From Cristatella mucedo (Eukaryota > Bryozoa > Phylactolaemata > Cristatellidae): DNA of 64,000 nt. Positions within the stretch are counted from its first letter, which is position 1. Every line of letters starts with the position of its first letter. A program made the position numbers and the translations under genes. Location: positions 4,166,001 through 4,230,000 of the forward strand of contig WPIO01000016.1 of assembly GCA_009760855.2 (NCBI GenBank), in the 5' to 3' direction. Below, in pieces: positions 32,631 through 44,335 of the stretch. The notes under the pieces were generated by a model, which ran no database searches, had not been told where the DNA came from, and saw only the letters and a list, made by a program, of their open reading frames with translations.

Positions 32631-34570
32631 GTGTACCTAACTAGAAGAACACAGCGCTCGAAAAATAGCAGCAGCACTAATAACAACACTAGCACTAGCG
32701 TGGATGTGCATTTCAGTGACCTGCATGCTGATGCTAGTTCAGTGCTCAACCTCAGGAGCGATATTCTTAAACTAATAGCAATTACTGCAAGGCACTTGAG
32801 CTGGGAATGGTGGCCTGAAATAGTTACAAGGCCTCGAAGCTCGGAGCTTCCGGACTGTCGATCTATGATAGCAGCCGGCCGAACCGCAGCCATATTGCTG
32901 CCACCCAAGGAAAATTTCTCTCACATCAAATGCTTGGCTTCAAATTTTCCTTACCTTCATACGATACTCCTCTATCAGTCGCCATTAGCCAGACTGTCCG
33001 AGTTAAAATCGCCACTATGGGAAAAGTTCTCTCAAAATATTCCGTAGATATATATCGCGTTACTTGGAAAGTCACTTATCACGTAGATTATCTAGAATAC
33101 TTCTGTTTAAAGTCTGCTCAGTATTTGCTTTGACTATCTTTCTTTAGTAAAGCGATTCTTGCCCAAATTTTCAAAATTTTGCCTATATGAACAATAAAAT
33201 TCGTCGGAAGAAAGACAGTTGTTGGTAAAGAAAACCTGGCCTTGCCAGCACTTAGTAACCTATTGCCGGTTCCATCTTCACTGTTTAGCTTGCCGAAGCC
33301 CAAGACGTACCGGTCCGTTTACGCTATAAGTCCTGGGCATGTAATACTCCGTTGCGTCGACTCTCGGAGTTGTACTTGCAATCAGTGACATTAGCATGAC
33401 GTGAAATGTACGAGTAACTCTGAAAATAGCAGTCTCTGTCTGGTAATATGGATCCTCCCTGTGAAGAATGCTCTACATCAAGAAAGACATAAACTCAGAA
33501 AGCATCATACAATCGCCACAGCACTCTTAAACTAGTTAGCACTATTAAATTAGTTCGGACTCATTCGTGAAACTAGTGACATTGCACTACGAATCTTTAA
33601 TTACCGTATTCTCTCGTTAGCCAGGCGATCTTTGAGGAACTTTGATTTTAGGCTGCTAATCAGTGGACCCGTTCGACGACACACATTAGCCCGGGCTTAG
33701 TGAAGCCGAGCAAGGTGAAGCCGGTCTCTGCCCCTCAGTGCTGCTCCCATCCGAGCACCGAGAGCTAAGGGGAATGGCAGCGAGCCGTGGCTCATACCAC
33801 ACCTGCTTCGTCGCTCTTGGTCTAACGTCAGAGGCAGCTACTGCTGTCCTGGCACGACCACTCCGAGCTGCTTCAGTGTCCAGCGGCCGCCAATAACCAA
33901 TGACAGAAAGAATTGGGCGATCAAATCTTCAATGTCGGTGGCGAATTAATAGAACTACTGGGCAACACTGGCCTGAACGGCAGCCACTGTGATCGCAATA
34001 GCCGTTAGCTACTGATAGCAAGCAATACTGCATCAAAGAAGGCTGGGCGAGTACACACCCTGTCGCTACACCAGCAAAGACCGGAAGGTCGACTTCAACG
34101 TTTCCAAAGTGCGAGCTTACGTAGACAGGTGTAGCAGGGGTCGAGGTAGGCATCTGAATTCCGTAGGGCTGTCTACTGAAAGTGATTTTAACAGATAGGC
34201 AAAGCAGCTTCTCGTTTCCTCGGGCCACTACCCACACAACCGATTACAGCTTTCAGCTGGCACCGGCTCTGGCCTACAACGACAGAAAACGCTGAAGCGA
34301 ATCCTACAGTTCAAACTAATTATAGTATGGATTTATTGTAATTAATCTTATGGTAGATACCTCTCGATCAGCATACACACTAATCTGTGAGGCTTTGAGC
34401 CAAGGCTTTGAGGATCGCATTCGTAGCCTAGCTGCTGCTGCACCAGCTTCTGTCTCCTGGTGCAGCATGTAATGGACAATAATGCATATCATTCAGTTTC
34501 ACTTACTGCTTCTCTGAGAGTCTCATAAAGATCAACACAAATGTCTTACCCTGATTTTCCCGTTGATTGA
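32631..34570. other. Unassigned intron sequence, partly GC-rich
   Basis: Lies in the intron between 29249 and 35649. Overlapping ORFs occur on both strands (plus 32631-33047, minus 32624-32908, minus 33929-34237) without motifs. The stretch 33660-34300 is richer in G+C and may be an unrecognised repeat. A strong minus-strand donor near 32943 (GTAAGGAAAATT) has no convincing acceptor. Confidence 0.4.
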
Positions 34571-34579
34571 ATCTCTACT

Positions 34580-34798
34580 ATAATAAATAAATATAATAAA
34601 TCAATAAACAATATAAATAGATAAACACTTGCTGATTTAACAGTTTTCGTGTAGCAACAGAAGAGCCTTTACGGCTGTAACAGCCGCTTGCAGAACTGAT
34701 AAAGGATCACCCACTGCGGGATTCGAACTTACGACCTCGTGACCAAGGATGTGAAAAGCAGCAGCCTTACATATTCTGCCATCAAGGTTCAACGATAA
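34580..34798 (-). mobile_element. SINE-A, copy 4
   Basis: Reverse complement of SINE-A: an (AATA)n-type tail at 34580-34625, then CTTGCTGATTTAACAGTTTT, TGTAGCAACAGAAGAGCC, TGCGGGATTCGAACTTACGA (B box) and ACGACCTCGTGACCAAGG. Confidence 0.8.
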
Positions 34799-34799
34799 A

Positions 34800-35648
34800 A
34801 CGGTTGCCACTCGTATCAATACATATAGCTTGGTCAGGTAATTCCGCGTCTCAGAATGTTTCAGCCTAACTTGCGATGCGGCCGGTCACTCTCAGCTTTT
34901 TCAAGTTTTGCGCTTTTTCTCAGAGAAACTCGAAAGCAAAGTTATATCATGAAATCAAGTCGAGCCTTTAATGACTCTCTTTATTTTCGAGTTGTTCACC
35001 CATTTGATACTTGCATCAAGTGCAAGGGCAATATTCGGCAGCTTCGCTCATTTTTAGTAAATGTGGAAACTTTCTTCTTCTGTTCCACTGTTGTCCTTTT
35101 TGCCAGTTCGACACCAAGTACGGCTACGAGTTCAAGGTGCTATTGCTCACTTTGTCTTTTTCATCCTCATTGTGGCCTCATCCGCAGAGAGGACACATTA
35201 TTGATTAAGTAAAATGTTCTTTAACTTATCAGCCAAATAGGCCTGTGGGTAATTTTCATAGCTTACAAAACAAAAATCTAACATAGAAAAAACATATTAT
35301 ATAACACATAATATATCAAAACATAAATCTAACACTAAGCTTATTCCGAGTTCACTAACAAAAATCTGCTTCAGAAAATCTGATGCTTTTTTTGCTTTGC
35401 ACCTAACGAGCACTTCTATGCTCATCCTGTTCATTATTATTTTCGTAAGCATATTTTGAAATTAATTTCTGGTGTTGCAAGGTTTACAGCACTCAGAAGA
35501 ATATTCATTTGTGCCCAGAGCATTAAATTCCGCATACAGCCGACTTTATTTACCAACAGTATCATGCTATTTGGAGAATTTCTTTCAGCTCACACTCAAA
35601 CTTCCCACGTTTCATTTGATGATTCTCGGGTTTGTGAACACATCTTAC
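34800..35648. other. Unassigned intron sequence
   Basis: AT-rich. Plus-strand ORFs at 34856-35212 contain Cys pairs (DTCIKCKGN, CCPFCQFDTKYGYEF) but are antisense to the host gene and match nothing I recognise. Confidence 0.35.
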
Positions 35649-35819
35649 TTGAATATTAGGGAAATTTGCGTGCGAAGTTCCTCTGTGAATGGAATGCAGC
35701 GCTCTGGATACCAGGGCTGCAATATCCCAAGCGGTTAGATCTGCAATGACATGGTCGCCGTGAGACGAAAAATCAACCGTCTCCAAGTATTCCACTAACG
35801 GAGTTATACTGTAGAAGCA
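35649..35819 (-). CDS. USP-like gene, exon completing the Cys box
   Basis: A 171-base exon, phase 0 at both ends, between TCTCATTTTGTAG... (acceptor at 35820-35821) and donor GTAAGATGTG. It begins CFYSITPLVEYLETVDF, then GDHVIADLTAWDIAALVSRA and LHSIHRGTSHANFPNIQ. Joined to 37918-38074 it completes the USP Cys-box pattern: G-L-x-N ... C-Y-x-N-x-x-x-Q-C-x-x-x-x-x-P-L-x-x-Y-L, the start of the peptidase C19 fold. USPs are cysteine proteases that remove ubiquitin from proteins. Codon usage is ordinary and there is no stop. This and the preceding exon are the best evidence for a host gene here. Confidence 0.75.
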
Positions 35820-36379
35820 CTACAAAATGAGAAAAATCAGAGCGTAAAAAGGAATTAGAGCCACTTCACCATTCATCATTAGAACCGCTCTACATTAACT
35901 AGCCAGCTTTAGATGGTTAGATTTGTGAGCAAGTTATTTACTCACACGCAGCTAATTTTGGATTTAGTGGAAACGGAGACTAAATTTAAATAAAATTCCC
36001 TATGGAAGTTCATGTCCACATACTTTATATAGTATGAAGCATAATGCTCGTGACGAAGTTATTTCGGTATGTTATTTTGAGAGGATTTTTGAAGATATTG
36101 TGAGATAGCTGACTCGGATGGTGGCCTAGAACAGTGACTGTGACGGGCCTTCGATATCTCCACCATTGTAAGCGGCCACTTACAGCCGAGATGTGTTATC
36201 AGCGGACCATATCTCCCAGATGATGAATGAACAATCGAGCAACCGATTCATTCATGGGTGGCAGCATCCGCATGAGAATATGTCTGTGTAAGACACCACC
36301 AGCTTTTGGGTGGCTTCATAACGGGCAATGACTAGTTGGTGCTAAGTAATTCAAGGTTGGACTAAAAGAGCAATCACGA

Positions 36380-36576
36380 CTGCACGGGAGAGAAAGACAG
36401 AGGAACGGAAAGAGAGCATTAGTTGCTAGAGGTAAATAGAGGGAAAGAGAGAGCAAGAGAGAGAATGGGAGAGAAAGAGAGACATAGACAGAGATCAAGA
36501 CTGAGAGTAAGGACAAAAGAAACAGACCGACATAAAGAGAGAGACAGAGAGACGGAGAGACAGAATGATAGGGAGT

Positions 36577-36653
<77 letters not shown>
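36380..36653. repeat. (GA)n microsatellite with imperfect GA-rich flank
   Basis: A pure GA run at about 36578-36653, preceded by roughly 190 bases of interrupted GAGA/GACAGA. It lies in the intron between 35819 and 37918. The Arg/Glu-rich ORF across it is an artefact. Confidence 0.95.
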
Positions 36654-36655
<2 letters not shown>

Positions 36656-36761
36656 ATAACTTCTATATGTTAGCAGCCGCCTGAAATGTGCATCTAATTA
36701 CGCCGGCTCGGTTTGTTAATACAGGAACAGCTCCAAGGCAGCAGACAGATGAGTTGTCTCT

Positions 36762-36899
36762 CGGGTTTGGTCTAGCGGTTAAGGTGCTCGCCCCGACCAA
36801 GGTCTGACTGAGGTCGTGGGCTCGAGCACCACGGCATATGTGAAGCGCCTGCATAGAGATTAAGTTCTCTTGGGGCGCTATATAAATGAATTATATTAA
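36762..36899 (+). mobile_element. SINE-B (tRNA-derived, L2-A-like tail), copy 1
   Basis: tRNA-like head with A box TGGTCTAGCGG (36769-36779) and B box GGCTCGAGCACC (36819-36830). Then GCATATGTGAAGCGCCTGCA, TAGAGATTAAGTTCTCTTGG and GGCGCTATATAAATGAATTA. The last 55 bases resemble the L2-A 3' end. Confidence 0.85.
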
Positions 36900-37917
36900 G
36901 TAACACTACCAAGCCCGAGGTCAGCTTGTCAGTAGGCTGTCACTAAAGATATCCATAAGGTTTCCTTTATTTCGTTATAATGTGATTTCGCAAATATTAC
37001 TATAACACCCAAGAGAGTTTTAGGTTGTTTTTAAAAATCAGAAATAAAGAAGTTTGTTAGGATTCTATTCTATCTCAGTTTTGAAAAACTACCTGTAGCT
37101 TTAATACTAATCTTTCTGAGAATGCAAAAGCAATTGCAGCCATTGCCAGTCAGTGAAGTTCACCCATGTTGTCTGTATTTTGATGAACAATAATATTGTT
37201 CAGACATTTGTAAAGCAAAATTAATAATAAAAACTACCGCCCTTCCTGTGAGTTCAAGCGCATTCTAATAACCGCAGTAAATTTTTGTAGAACTGTCCGA
37301 GAACTAAATTTCTCTCTAGGCACTTTAAAAATACTGCGTGTTAATAACTACCAAATGTTTCGTGGTAACATTTGCAAGCAGCAGGCATGGTGTAAGCAGG
37401 TGCCTATACAAGAAGGACGAATCACTAAGACTTACCGAGATTCTGTAATAAAAAGGCGAATCTTTTTAAAAGGTCTATTCTTAGCAATGTCAGCAAAAAC
37501 CTGTTTGAATAAACTTACTCGTTTTGAAACAGTGCAATGTTTTGACTAGTCAGTTATAGCTATTCCTGTTCAGTTAGAGAAATGTTGCGAGACTGAGATG
37601 ATTTATTTCTTTCGGGTGCATATATGAATGTTCACTCGTATCCTTATTAGATTATTTGATTAAACGTCTCAATTGAGAACATTACTAGAAGTGGTAGCTT
37701 CGCTATCCTCTAAAAGATTAACGAACCGGCAAAGTAAGATTAAGATAATTGTGTATTGGCTGTCTTTGACTGCTGCATGCAGTGGGAGCATAAATGTGAG
37801 CACGAATTATTCACGTGACTAACTGGAAGCAATACCGCTCGCAGGCTGAGTGCTAATGCATAAGGGACTTGTCACAAGCAACAAGCAGCAGCGACAAATA
37901 ACTTGTTGAAAATATAC

Positions 37918-38074
37918 CTGTATTGCCGCGTTTGCGTAGCACACACCATCGGGTACGAAGTTCAATAAACCACAAATTCCAGCAGGCAGTTCAAATTCTG
38001 TGTTGTCCAGAATGTGCACCTTATTTCGGAGTTTCCCACGCACACGCATTATACCGTCATAATCTCTTTTAGTA
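37918..38074 (-). CDS. USP-like gene, exon with the catalytic Cys
   Basis: A 157-base exon between CTTTAATTTACAG and GTATATTTTC. One base completes the previous codon (TA plus T gives Tyr), then 52 codons, ending at phase 0. It encodes TKRDYDGIMRVRGKLRNKVH, ILDNTEFELPAGIC and GLLNFVPDGVCYANAAIQ. The last phrase is a divergent USP Cys box (usual form GLxNLGNTCYxNSxLQ). Cys of VCYAN is the predicted nucleophile and Asn of GLLN the expected helper residue. Between that Asn and Cys there are six residues instead of the usual four. The box continues in the next exon (35649-35819). Confidence 0.75.
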
Positions 38075-38344
38075 CTGTAAATTAAAGTGCTTTGTGTAAA
38101 CAATTTTCCTGGCATCGTAATTCCTTGCCAAAGCTTTCAAACGTGCTTTTGTGAACTAGCATCGAGCGAACGTAAATAATAAACGTGGGTCTAAACTGGA
38201 ATACCACGTGCCGTTCTGATGTTTTGGTCTTATGTTCCTTGACCACGAAGCAGCTCAATTTAGAGTCTAGCCAAACGCTAAGTCTGCTCTAATCATGTAA
38301 CAAAAAAATTAATACAATAAATTGGTATTAAGCCTTCAGACTAA

Positions 38345-38930
38345 ATGTTTTCTTTCTGAGCTTTTAAATATGTTTTAAAGGAAGCACGTCCGAGTAGTTA
38401 AAGGTAGTATGCTCAATGTCAACAAGCATGATATATTTAGACGTTCCATGAATGGTGCATTTCATCATGTCAACGTGCGATGCAAACGTGGTAAGTGCCA
38501 GCGTGCACGGTTTCAGCATGCACATACACACGAAGGACGGATCACAGTGACACACTAAATGCAGAGGTAAACATATGCGTGTTTAGCTTCTTCATAAATT
38601 TCAAGCGAGAAGACGTCAGTACGTCAAGACTTCAGGACGTCAGTCGGCAGTGTCTTCCAGGCTTTGACAGCATGTGCACTTAAGACTTTTCTCAAAAGGG
38701 TTGTACATTCGTACGTGATAAAGTTAAATGCTTGGTCCAGAAGAGCGGCGGTACGATGCCTAGCCAGGTGAGAGGACTAGTTCTCATACTTAGGTTAAAG
38801 CCAGAAAATAGAGGGCCCTAAAAGTGAGTGATGTATGGTTGAAATTGATTCGCAGCTTGATTGGAAACTAGTGCAGGTCTATGAAATTCGAATGGATGTA
38901 GAAACTGAGACGCTGAAGCAATCTTTCGAA
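38345..38930 (-). mobile_element. L2-A 3' region copy
   Basis: Aligns with 10610-11060 on the same strand: GAAGCACGTCCGAGTAGTTA, GAAGGACGGATCACAGTGAC, CACACTAAATGC, GTCTTCCAGGCTTTGACAGC and TACGATGCCTAGCCAGG. Diverged. Lies in the 38075-48450 intron. Confidence 0.75.
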
Positions 38931-38944
38931 TATATTATTCTGAG

Positions 38945-41530
38945 TTAATGCTAAAACCAGCTGCCAATAGTGGCAGTAGCCTTTTGCCTTCAGTTACCAA
39001 GTCCTTCTTTGTCTCCGATTTCTCCGAAAATCTCATTTTGATTCCGCATGCAAGAAACCAATCGTTCCCTCTTACGTGCTATTATTATATTCATGTTGAT
39101 AACTTACCTTATATATTATTAAGCAGTGAATTTCGTGTATTAACTTACTCATTGTCTTTTATGGATCATGGCCCAACTCACGTCAAGGTTCGAACGCGAC
39201 CAAATTATACTACCAAATTCTGCTTATCTGACTATATGCAGATATCATTCAGTCTAAAATGTGTGCCTTCTAATTCCTCCTCCTCAAAATTAATCTGGAA
39301 ATCGCGAAACCTTGAAACCCTTTTCATCGGTGCTGTTCGTGCAAGAATACCCTCGCCCAGACGGCCTGTCGTTTGCCACAGACATTAAAATAGCTGTTCT
39401 GCTAAACTCAAGATTGAAAAAAAGCGTACAAAAGAAATGACTGAATGTCCGCGACTGGCATACCAAGACTACTGTAGGCGGTATCTATCAATCCTAGCTA
39501 AGGCCAAGTCTCCCTTAAGTTAAATCAAAGTTAAATCACGGATGCACAATCCCAAAATGCGAATGTTGTCAATCAACTATTTTTCGTAACTGCAGCCAGA
39601 TTATCTCCTTACCTAGTGATGCGTGTGATTATCTAGCCGATCGCTTCTCTAGATTCTTATTCAACGAGATTGACAGTATCAGGGAGTCCATCCCTAATAT
39701 GGCACCAACCCCCTAGAATCATGTCCCTCAATTTCTTGCAGGTCCTCATTGTCTTCATTTTAGGAGGCCACTCATGACCTTGTTTTGAAGCTCATAACCC
39801 AATCATTCCTATTCCCACTGTCTTGCTTCGAAGATGCATAGATCAGCTGCTTCCATGGAATGCCAACATCATAAATATGTCAATAGCCTCAAGTCATGTC
39901 CCAGCACCTTTCGTAAAGGCTGCAGTCAGGGCACTACTCAAGAAAGCCACACAAGACGAAGAGAACTTGAGCAACTTTCGCCTATTTTCGTTTCTACCAC
40001 TCCTATCAAAGACAGATGAAAGAGTCGTGCCAGATCTGCGAAGCTCATACATTGAAGCTTTAGACGTTTCTAGTAAGTTCTGATCTGTTTTCAAGCTAAT
40101 CACTCTACAAAGTTACCACTGCATCGAGTATGCAGCGACCTACTTAATAATTCAGACATAGTAGAGTATCTCAACTCGCTTTGCTCAATCTTACGTTAAC
40201 TTTTGATACTCTATCGGTCACCAAGTCCGTCTTGAGCGCCTCCCATCTCGCCTAGGCAGCACTGCAATAGTTCAGGTACTGTCTTGCCTGGAGACTCCGA
40301 AGTATTTATGTGAAGGAAGACAGATTATCCGAGGATTATCTTAAATGTGAATTTCCTCGTGGATATGTGCTTGGTCTCTCTATTTTCACTGTCTATACTC
40401 TCCATGTTGCCGATGTTGTTGCCGTTCACAATCTAGGTTTTCACTTGTGTGTTGATGAAACTTAGTTTACCTTTGCTTTGATCCCTCCCAACTCTCTAGC
40501 ATGCCAAATTCTCTCAACTTCCTTGCTGCATGTATAGATAACATCCGCACATGTATGGTATCACATTTTCTTAAATTGAATAATGAAAAAGCCCACATCC
40601 TTGTTATGGGCAAACCAAGCGATTCATAAAGTGGAAAGGCCAACACTCAAAATCAGCTCTTCTAACATATTGCCTTTTGAATCTCCACGAAAGACCGTTC
40701 TTTAGACGACCACATCAGCTCTCTAATCAAGTCTGCAACTTACAGCTACGTAACATGATACACATAATGCTGTTATAATTCGGGCTTGTTCAGACATTAT
40801 GCTACATCCACGCTGGTCCATGCACTGGTGACATCCCGTCTTGACTTCTGCAACTCACTGCTAGCTGGTCTACCGGCATGTGCAATGAGGGGCTTAACAC
40901 TGATGCCAAAACCTGTAGCCAAGTTTGTCTTTCGTGAGCGTCGCAGTGGCCAAAACACGCAGCTTCTCGCTAACCTGCACTCGCTACCAGTCAAGCAGCT
41001 GAGCGACTTCAAGGTTATGTCGCTCCTTTTAGGCCCCTTTTTTGTTTGACGCTAGCCTACCTATCAGATCTACTGCTCAACGGAACTAAGCGTTGTACCA
41101 CCAGCTTCTCGGTATTCACTTGTCTACCTAAACCTGGTACATTATTCAAATCCTTATTTTTATTATAAATCCTTTGGATAAAGTGCCTTTAGTTTATATG
41201 CTCCCAAAACCTGGAACTAATGCCCGATTTGCATTATGACATCTCCCGACTTTTCCTCATTTAAAATGAAACTAGAATGAATCTTTTTATCACAGATTTA
41301 CGTCGACCCCTGTGATTTGTCCTTTATGTGCCAATGCGGGCTGATACTGTGCATGCTGCCACTAACTAAGCGCACACGCTGACCCGGTGCATATCAAGTC
41401 TAATCGCGTTATTCTTGTTTGTCGTGCAACCATTCGATTGTGTTTCCTCAGTAACAAATGTAAAGTGTCTAGAAAGAGATTAAGTTCTGTGATTGCACTA
41501 TATCCAATGCATTTTTGTTATTATTAATGT
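38945..41530 (+). mobile_element. L2-A non-LTR retrotransposon, most complete copy
   Basis: Plus strand, 2.6 kb. In order: the C-terminal half of an APE-type endonuclease (DFSENLILIPHARNQSF, YYYIHVDNLPYILLSSEF, HGPTHVKVRT, LSDYMQISFSLK); a linker with SLPSDACDYLADRFSRFLFN and IDSIRESIP; RT remnants (SSHVPAPFVKAAVRALLKKA, NFRLFSFLPLLSKTDERVV; a decayed catalytic region near 40440); a C-terminal part (ALVTSRLDFCNSLLAGLPAC); and a 3' tail at 41455-41525 (AAGTGTCTAGAAAGAGATTA, AGTTCTGTGATTGCACTATA). Many stops and indels, so inactive. It shows that L2-A is an APE-endonuclease L2/CR1-type element. Sits in a USP intron, antisense to the gene. Confidence 0.85.
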
Positions 41531-41739
41531 TAGAGTCAAGTTTGAGCAGTCATTTTTCACATTTAGGAGAAACACTTGCTTTGCCATTAACAGTCTGTTG
41601 AGTTGGTCTTTATTCAATTTGAGAACTTTCGCTAAAATTCCCGTGTGGATGTCACAACATGTGCACTAAGCGATTTGAGACAATTCAGCATTATGGAGGA
41701 CTGGAAGGGAAAAAAGCAAGGCTACAACTGATTGTCATT

Positions 41740-42665
41740 TTCGCACAAGTGAATATGCTTTCCGATCACATGATCAAAAGAAAACTGTGGAAAGAAGTGA
41801 CCAAGCAAAGAGCCCTGGGTTCCCTATACTTCAGAGGCTCCTCGGGATTATCTTTGTTCGTTCACATAAATAGTGTTGAGACACCCACTGAAATTAAACC
41901 TAGACCACTTTAATTTTTTTATTAGCGATGCCACAGAGAGATGAGAGACTTTTTAAAAAGGGCTTTGACGGTAAAAATTACTTGTGGGAGACAATCAATA
42001 GTATACAACGCTGACGAAAGATTGAGCAAAACAAGTGGAGAGTCTTGACAGAAGTGTGCGTTCCTGAGCGGGTCTATATGCACACGAATTTACGCTGAGT
42101 CCGTAGAAGGATTGTTTCTAAAGGCAAAGTGAAACTCGTTTGCATAGCTAGATGCTTCAACTTAAAGAATTTAGCTGGTCTGCTGGTGCTCCTTTTCTTT
42201 TAATAGGAGTCCTAGAACGGTGACTGTGTGGAAGGTACTCAACTTCACTCCTTCTATTGCTCCTTCCTTATTACCATCTTAACGCAGTCTAATTAAAGTG
42301 GGTAGAGACATTACTTGAAGCTAAGGACATGCTTATTATCTCTGGTATGTGCGACAGAAACAGATCTATCCATTGCTTACATTAGGACAATGGGTTTGAG
42401 GTCTAGACGACTACCGGTCTTCTTTGACTGTGAGTTTAATTTCAGGATTGTTAGTTTAATGAATTTCTTTCTTCTGCCTTCCTTCAATACAGACATTGGT
42501 GTAGTTGCTGTACGTAATTGAGAGGAATCCCGAGGGGTTTTGTTTGAGGAGCATGAGTCCAGAGGGACTGTAACTACTTGAGGGATGGACTCGTGTGTCC
42601 TATCCATCCTTCCGGCAAAGAGCCAGGAGAAGCGATCAGCTAGACTACAAGCTAGGTTATTATTA
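41740..42665 (-). mobile_element. L2-A internal fragment
   Basis: Minus strand. At 42375-42660 the reading LADRFSWLFAGRMDRTHESI corresponds to LADRFSRFLFNEIDSIRESI of the plus copy at 38945-41530, followed by a Lys/Ser-rich linker. At 41740-41910 plus-strand AGAGCCCTGGGTTCC and CTCGGGATTATCTTTGTTCG match the motif-B region in reverse. Both ends are missing. Confidence 0.75.
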
Positions 42666-43560
42666 TAGATTATAGATATCAGCTAGATTTTCACAAGCGA
42701 TCAGCTAGATTTCCATACGGATCATTCAGATAAAGAGCTCGCCCAACCGTGGTTATGAGGATAGTTGATTGCATGCATAAGCTTTTTTGAGCTGCACCTA
42801 TACAATTTAGCAATATTTTTTATAGATCTCACTTGGATTGAGTGCATGATCTACATCAGCATCGTATGCCTGCCCATAGTCAGTCGGTCCTGAATTTGTG
42901 TAGGCTTTCTTGGGCTGGCCGCTTGCGGACCTAGCTAGTTTAATATCTCAAGTAGAAAACAGGCCGACTTGGCCAGTGCTCACCGTGCCAATCGTCAGAA
43001 ATAGCACGCTTGTCAAGCCTCTCAACGAGAGCATGAATCGTAATAAACACATGACTGCCACATTGCAGCATTCTTGAAGCCGTATTTTAGCATTCAACCG
43101 ATGATGACAGTTTGGATTCAACAGCAGGGATGAGAAATTAATAAGCAACTAAGTAGATTAAACAATTAAATTAAAAAAAAATTAAATATATATATATATA
43201 TAAAGAGATAATAGTTCTCGCATAAATAGCAAAGATGTCAAGAATTCAGCTCTAGGGAGAATTGACAAGTGTTAGTCAGTCTGACTCTCAAACTCGATTG
43301 GACTATTCTGAGAGGCCATAAGGCAGACTAACGTCCAGCATTGCGTACCAGAATCCTTTTGTGCGACCAGCCAAGCCGCCATAAGATTAGCACCCCTCGT
43401 ACGTCCTAATCGTATACATAATTAAAATCCTTCACTAGCAAAAGTACCATTTGCGTATCGCACGTACTCCTTGCATGCATTCAATTGCATGTATTCAATC
43501 TTTCAGCTTTACATAAAAATCTGGTAGCTGGCACGTTACTAACTAGTGGCAATAGAACTT
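42666..43560. other. Unassigned intron sequence
   Basis: No recognisable coding or transposon sequence. A short (TA)n stretch lies near 43185-43202, and AGCGATCAGCTAGA occurs twice at 42630-42705. Confidence 0.4.
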
Positions 43561-43561
43561 C

Positions 43562-43655
43562 GTTCCTCCTTGTAAATGTATGCAGCTGCATCATTCGTCC
43601 TTGTAAATGCATGCAGCTGCATCATTCCTCCTTGTAAATGTATGCAGCTGCATAA
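43562..43655. repeat. 31-base tandem repeat, three units
   Basis: Unit of the form TTCCTCCTTGTAAATGTATG followed by CAGCTGCATCA, repeated three times with single-base differences. Each unit contains the palindrome TGCAGCTGCA. Confidence 0.9.
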
Positions 43656-43689
43656 CTCTGCTAAACTTCATGCTTGCTTAAACACTGAT

Positions 43690-44335
43690 ACTACTTTGTA
43701 TTGGTCCATGCTTTTGTGATATCTCGTCTGACCTCCTATAACTCCCCGCTTGCTGGTCTACCAGCGTGTGGAATCAGGTGCTTAAGTTTGGCACAAAACT
43801 TTGCAGCCGGGCTCATCAGTCGTAAACCTCACAGATGCCAAGTCACACTACTTCTTGTCGACATGCACTGGCTCCCAATCAAGCAGAATGACTGTAGACC
43901 TCGAGTTTATCACTCACTTTATAGTGCGTTCATTCTTTTCTCTAGCCTATCTACCAGAACTACTCCTCTACCTGTCGAAGAATCTTACAACCTGCTGGTG
44001 TGACGCAGATCGTTTAGCCATACCTAATGCGAGCCTCAAAACCATTTGAGTTGCTTCTTCAGCTTGAATACTCCTAACGCCTGGAAATCACTGCCGAAGT
44101 GCCTCAAAACTCGCGCAACATGATGACATTTAAAACGAAGCTTACAACACGCCAGTTTGTAAAATCATTTACTTGGTATTTGTGATTCATCTTTGTGTGC
44201 ATACACTTGCTGGTGCTTTGCGTCCTGCTTAGGGATGTTACTACCAATTGTTTGGTAATGCAACCTATACAGGATCTGCAAATTGCTTAGGAAGGGATTC
44301 ATTTATCAGACGATGCCAAATAAGCTAATAAACTA
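43690..44335 (+). mobile_element. L2-A C-terminal and 3' UTR copy
   Basis: Coding remnants VHAFVISRLTSYNSPLAGLP and MHWLPIKQ (usual form LVxSRLDYCNxLLxGLP, LHWLPVKQR), then the 3' UTR and a degraded tail (GCAAATTGCTTAGGAAGGG). Confidence 0.75.

Noticed and set aside
32940-33060. Minus-strand segment ending in a strong donor (GTAAGGAAAATT) with reading FPIVAILTRTVWLMATD
   Set aside because: Lies in the right intron but has no convincing acceptor in phase and does not fit the USP motif order.
36423-36659. Arg/Glu-rich ORF
   Set aside because: Translation of the (GA)n microsatellite.
37190-37345. Possible L2-A tail (CTCTCTAGGCACTTTAAAAA)
   Set aside because: Match limited to about 20 bases; too short to call.
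42377-42665. Apparent minus-strand exon with acceptor TTGTAG/TCTAG and donor AAT|GTAAGC
   Set aside because: The reading LADRFSWLFAGRMDRTHESI aligns with the L2-A linker (LADRFSRFLFNEIDSIRESI), so it is transposon sequence and the splice-like ends are chance.
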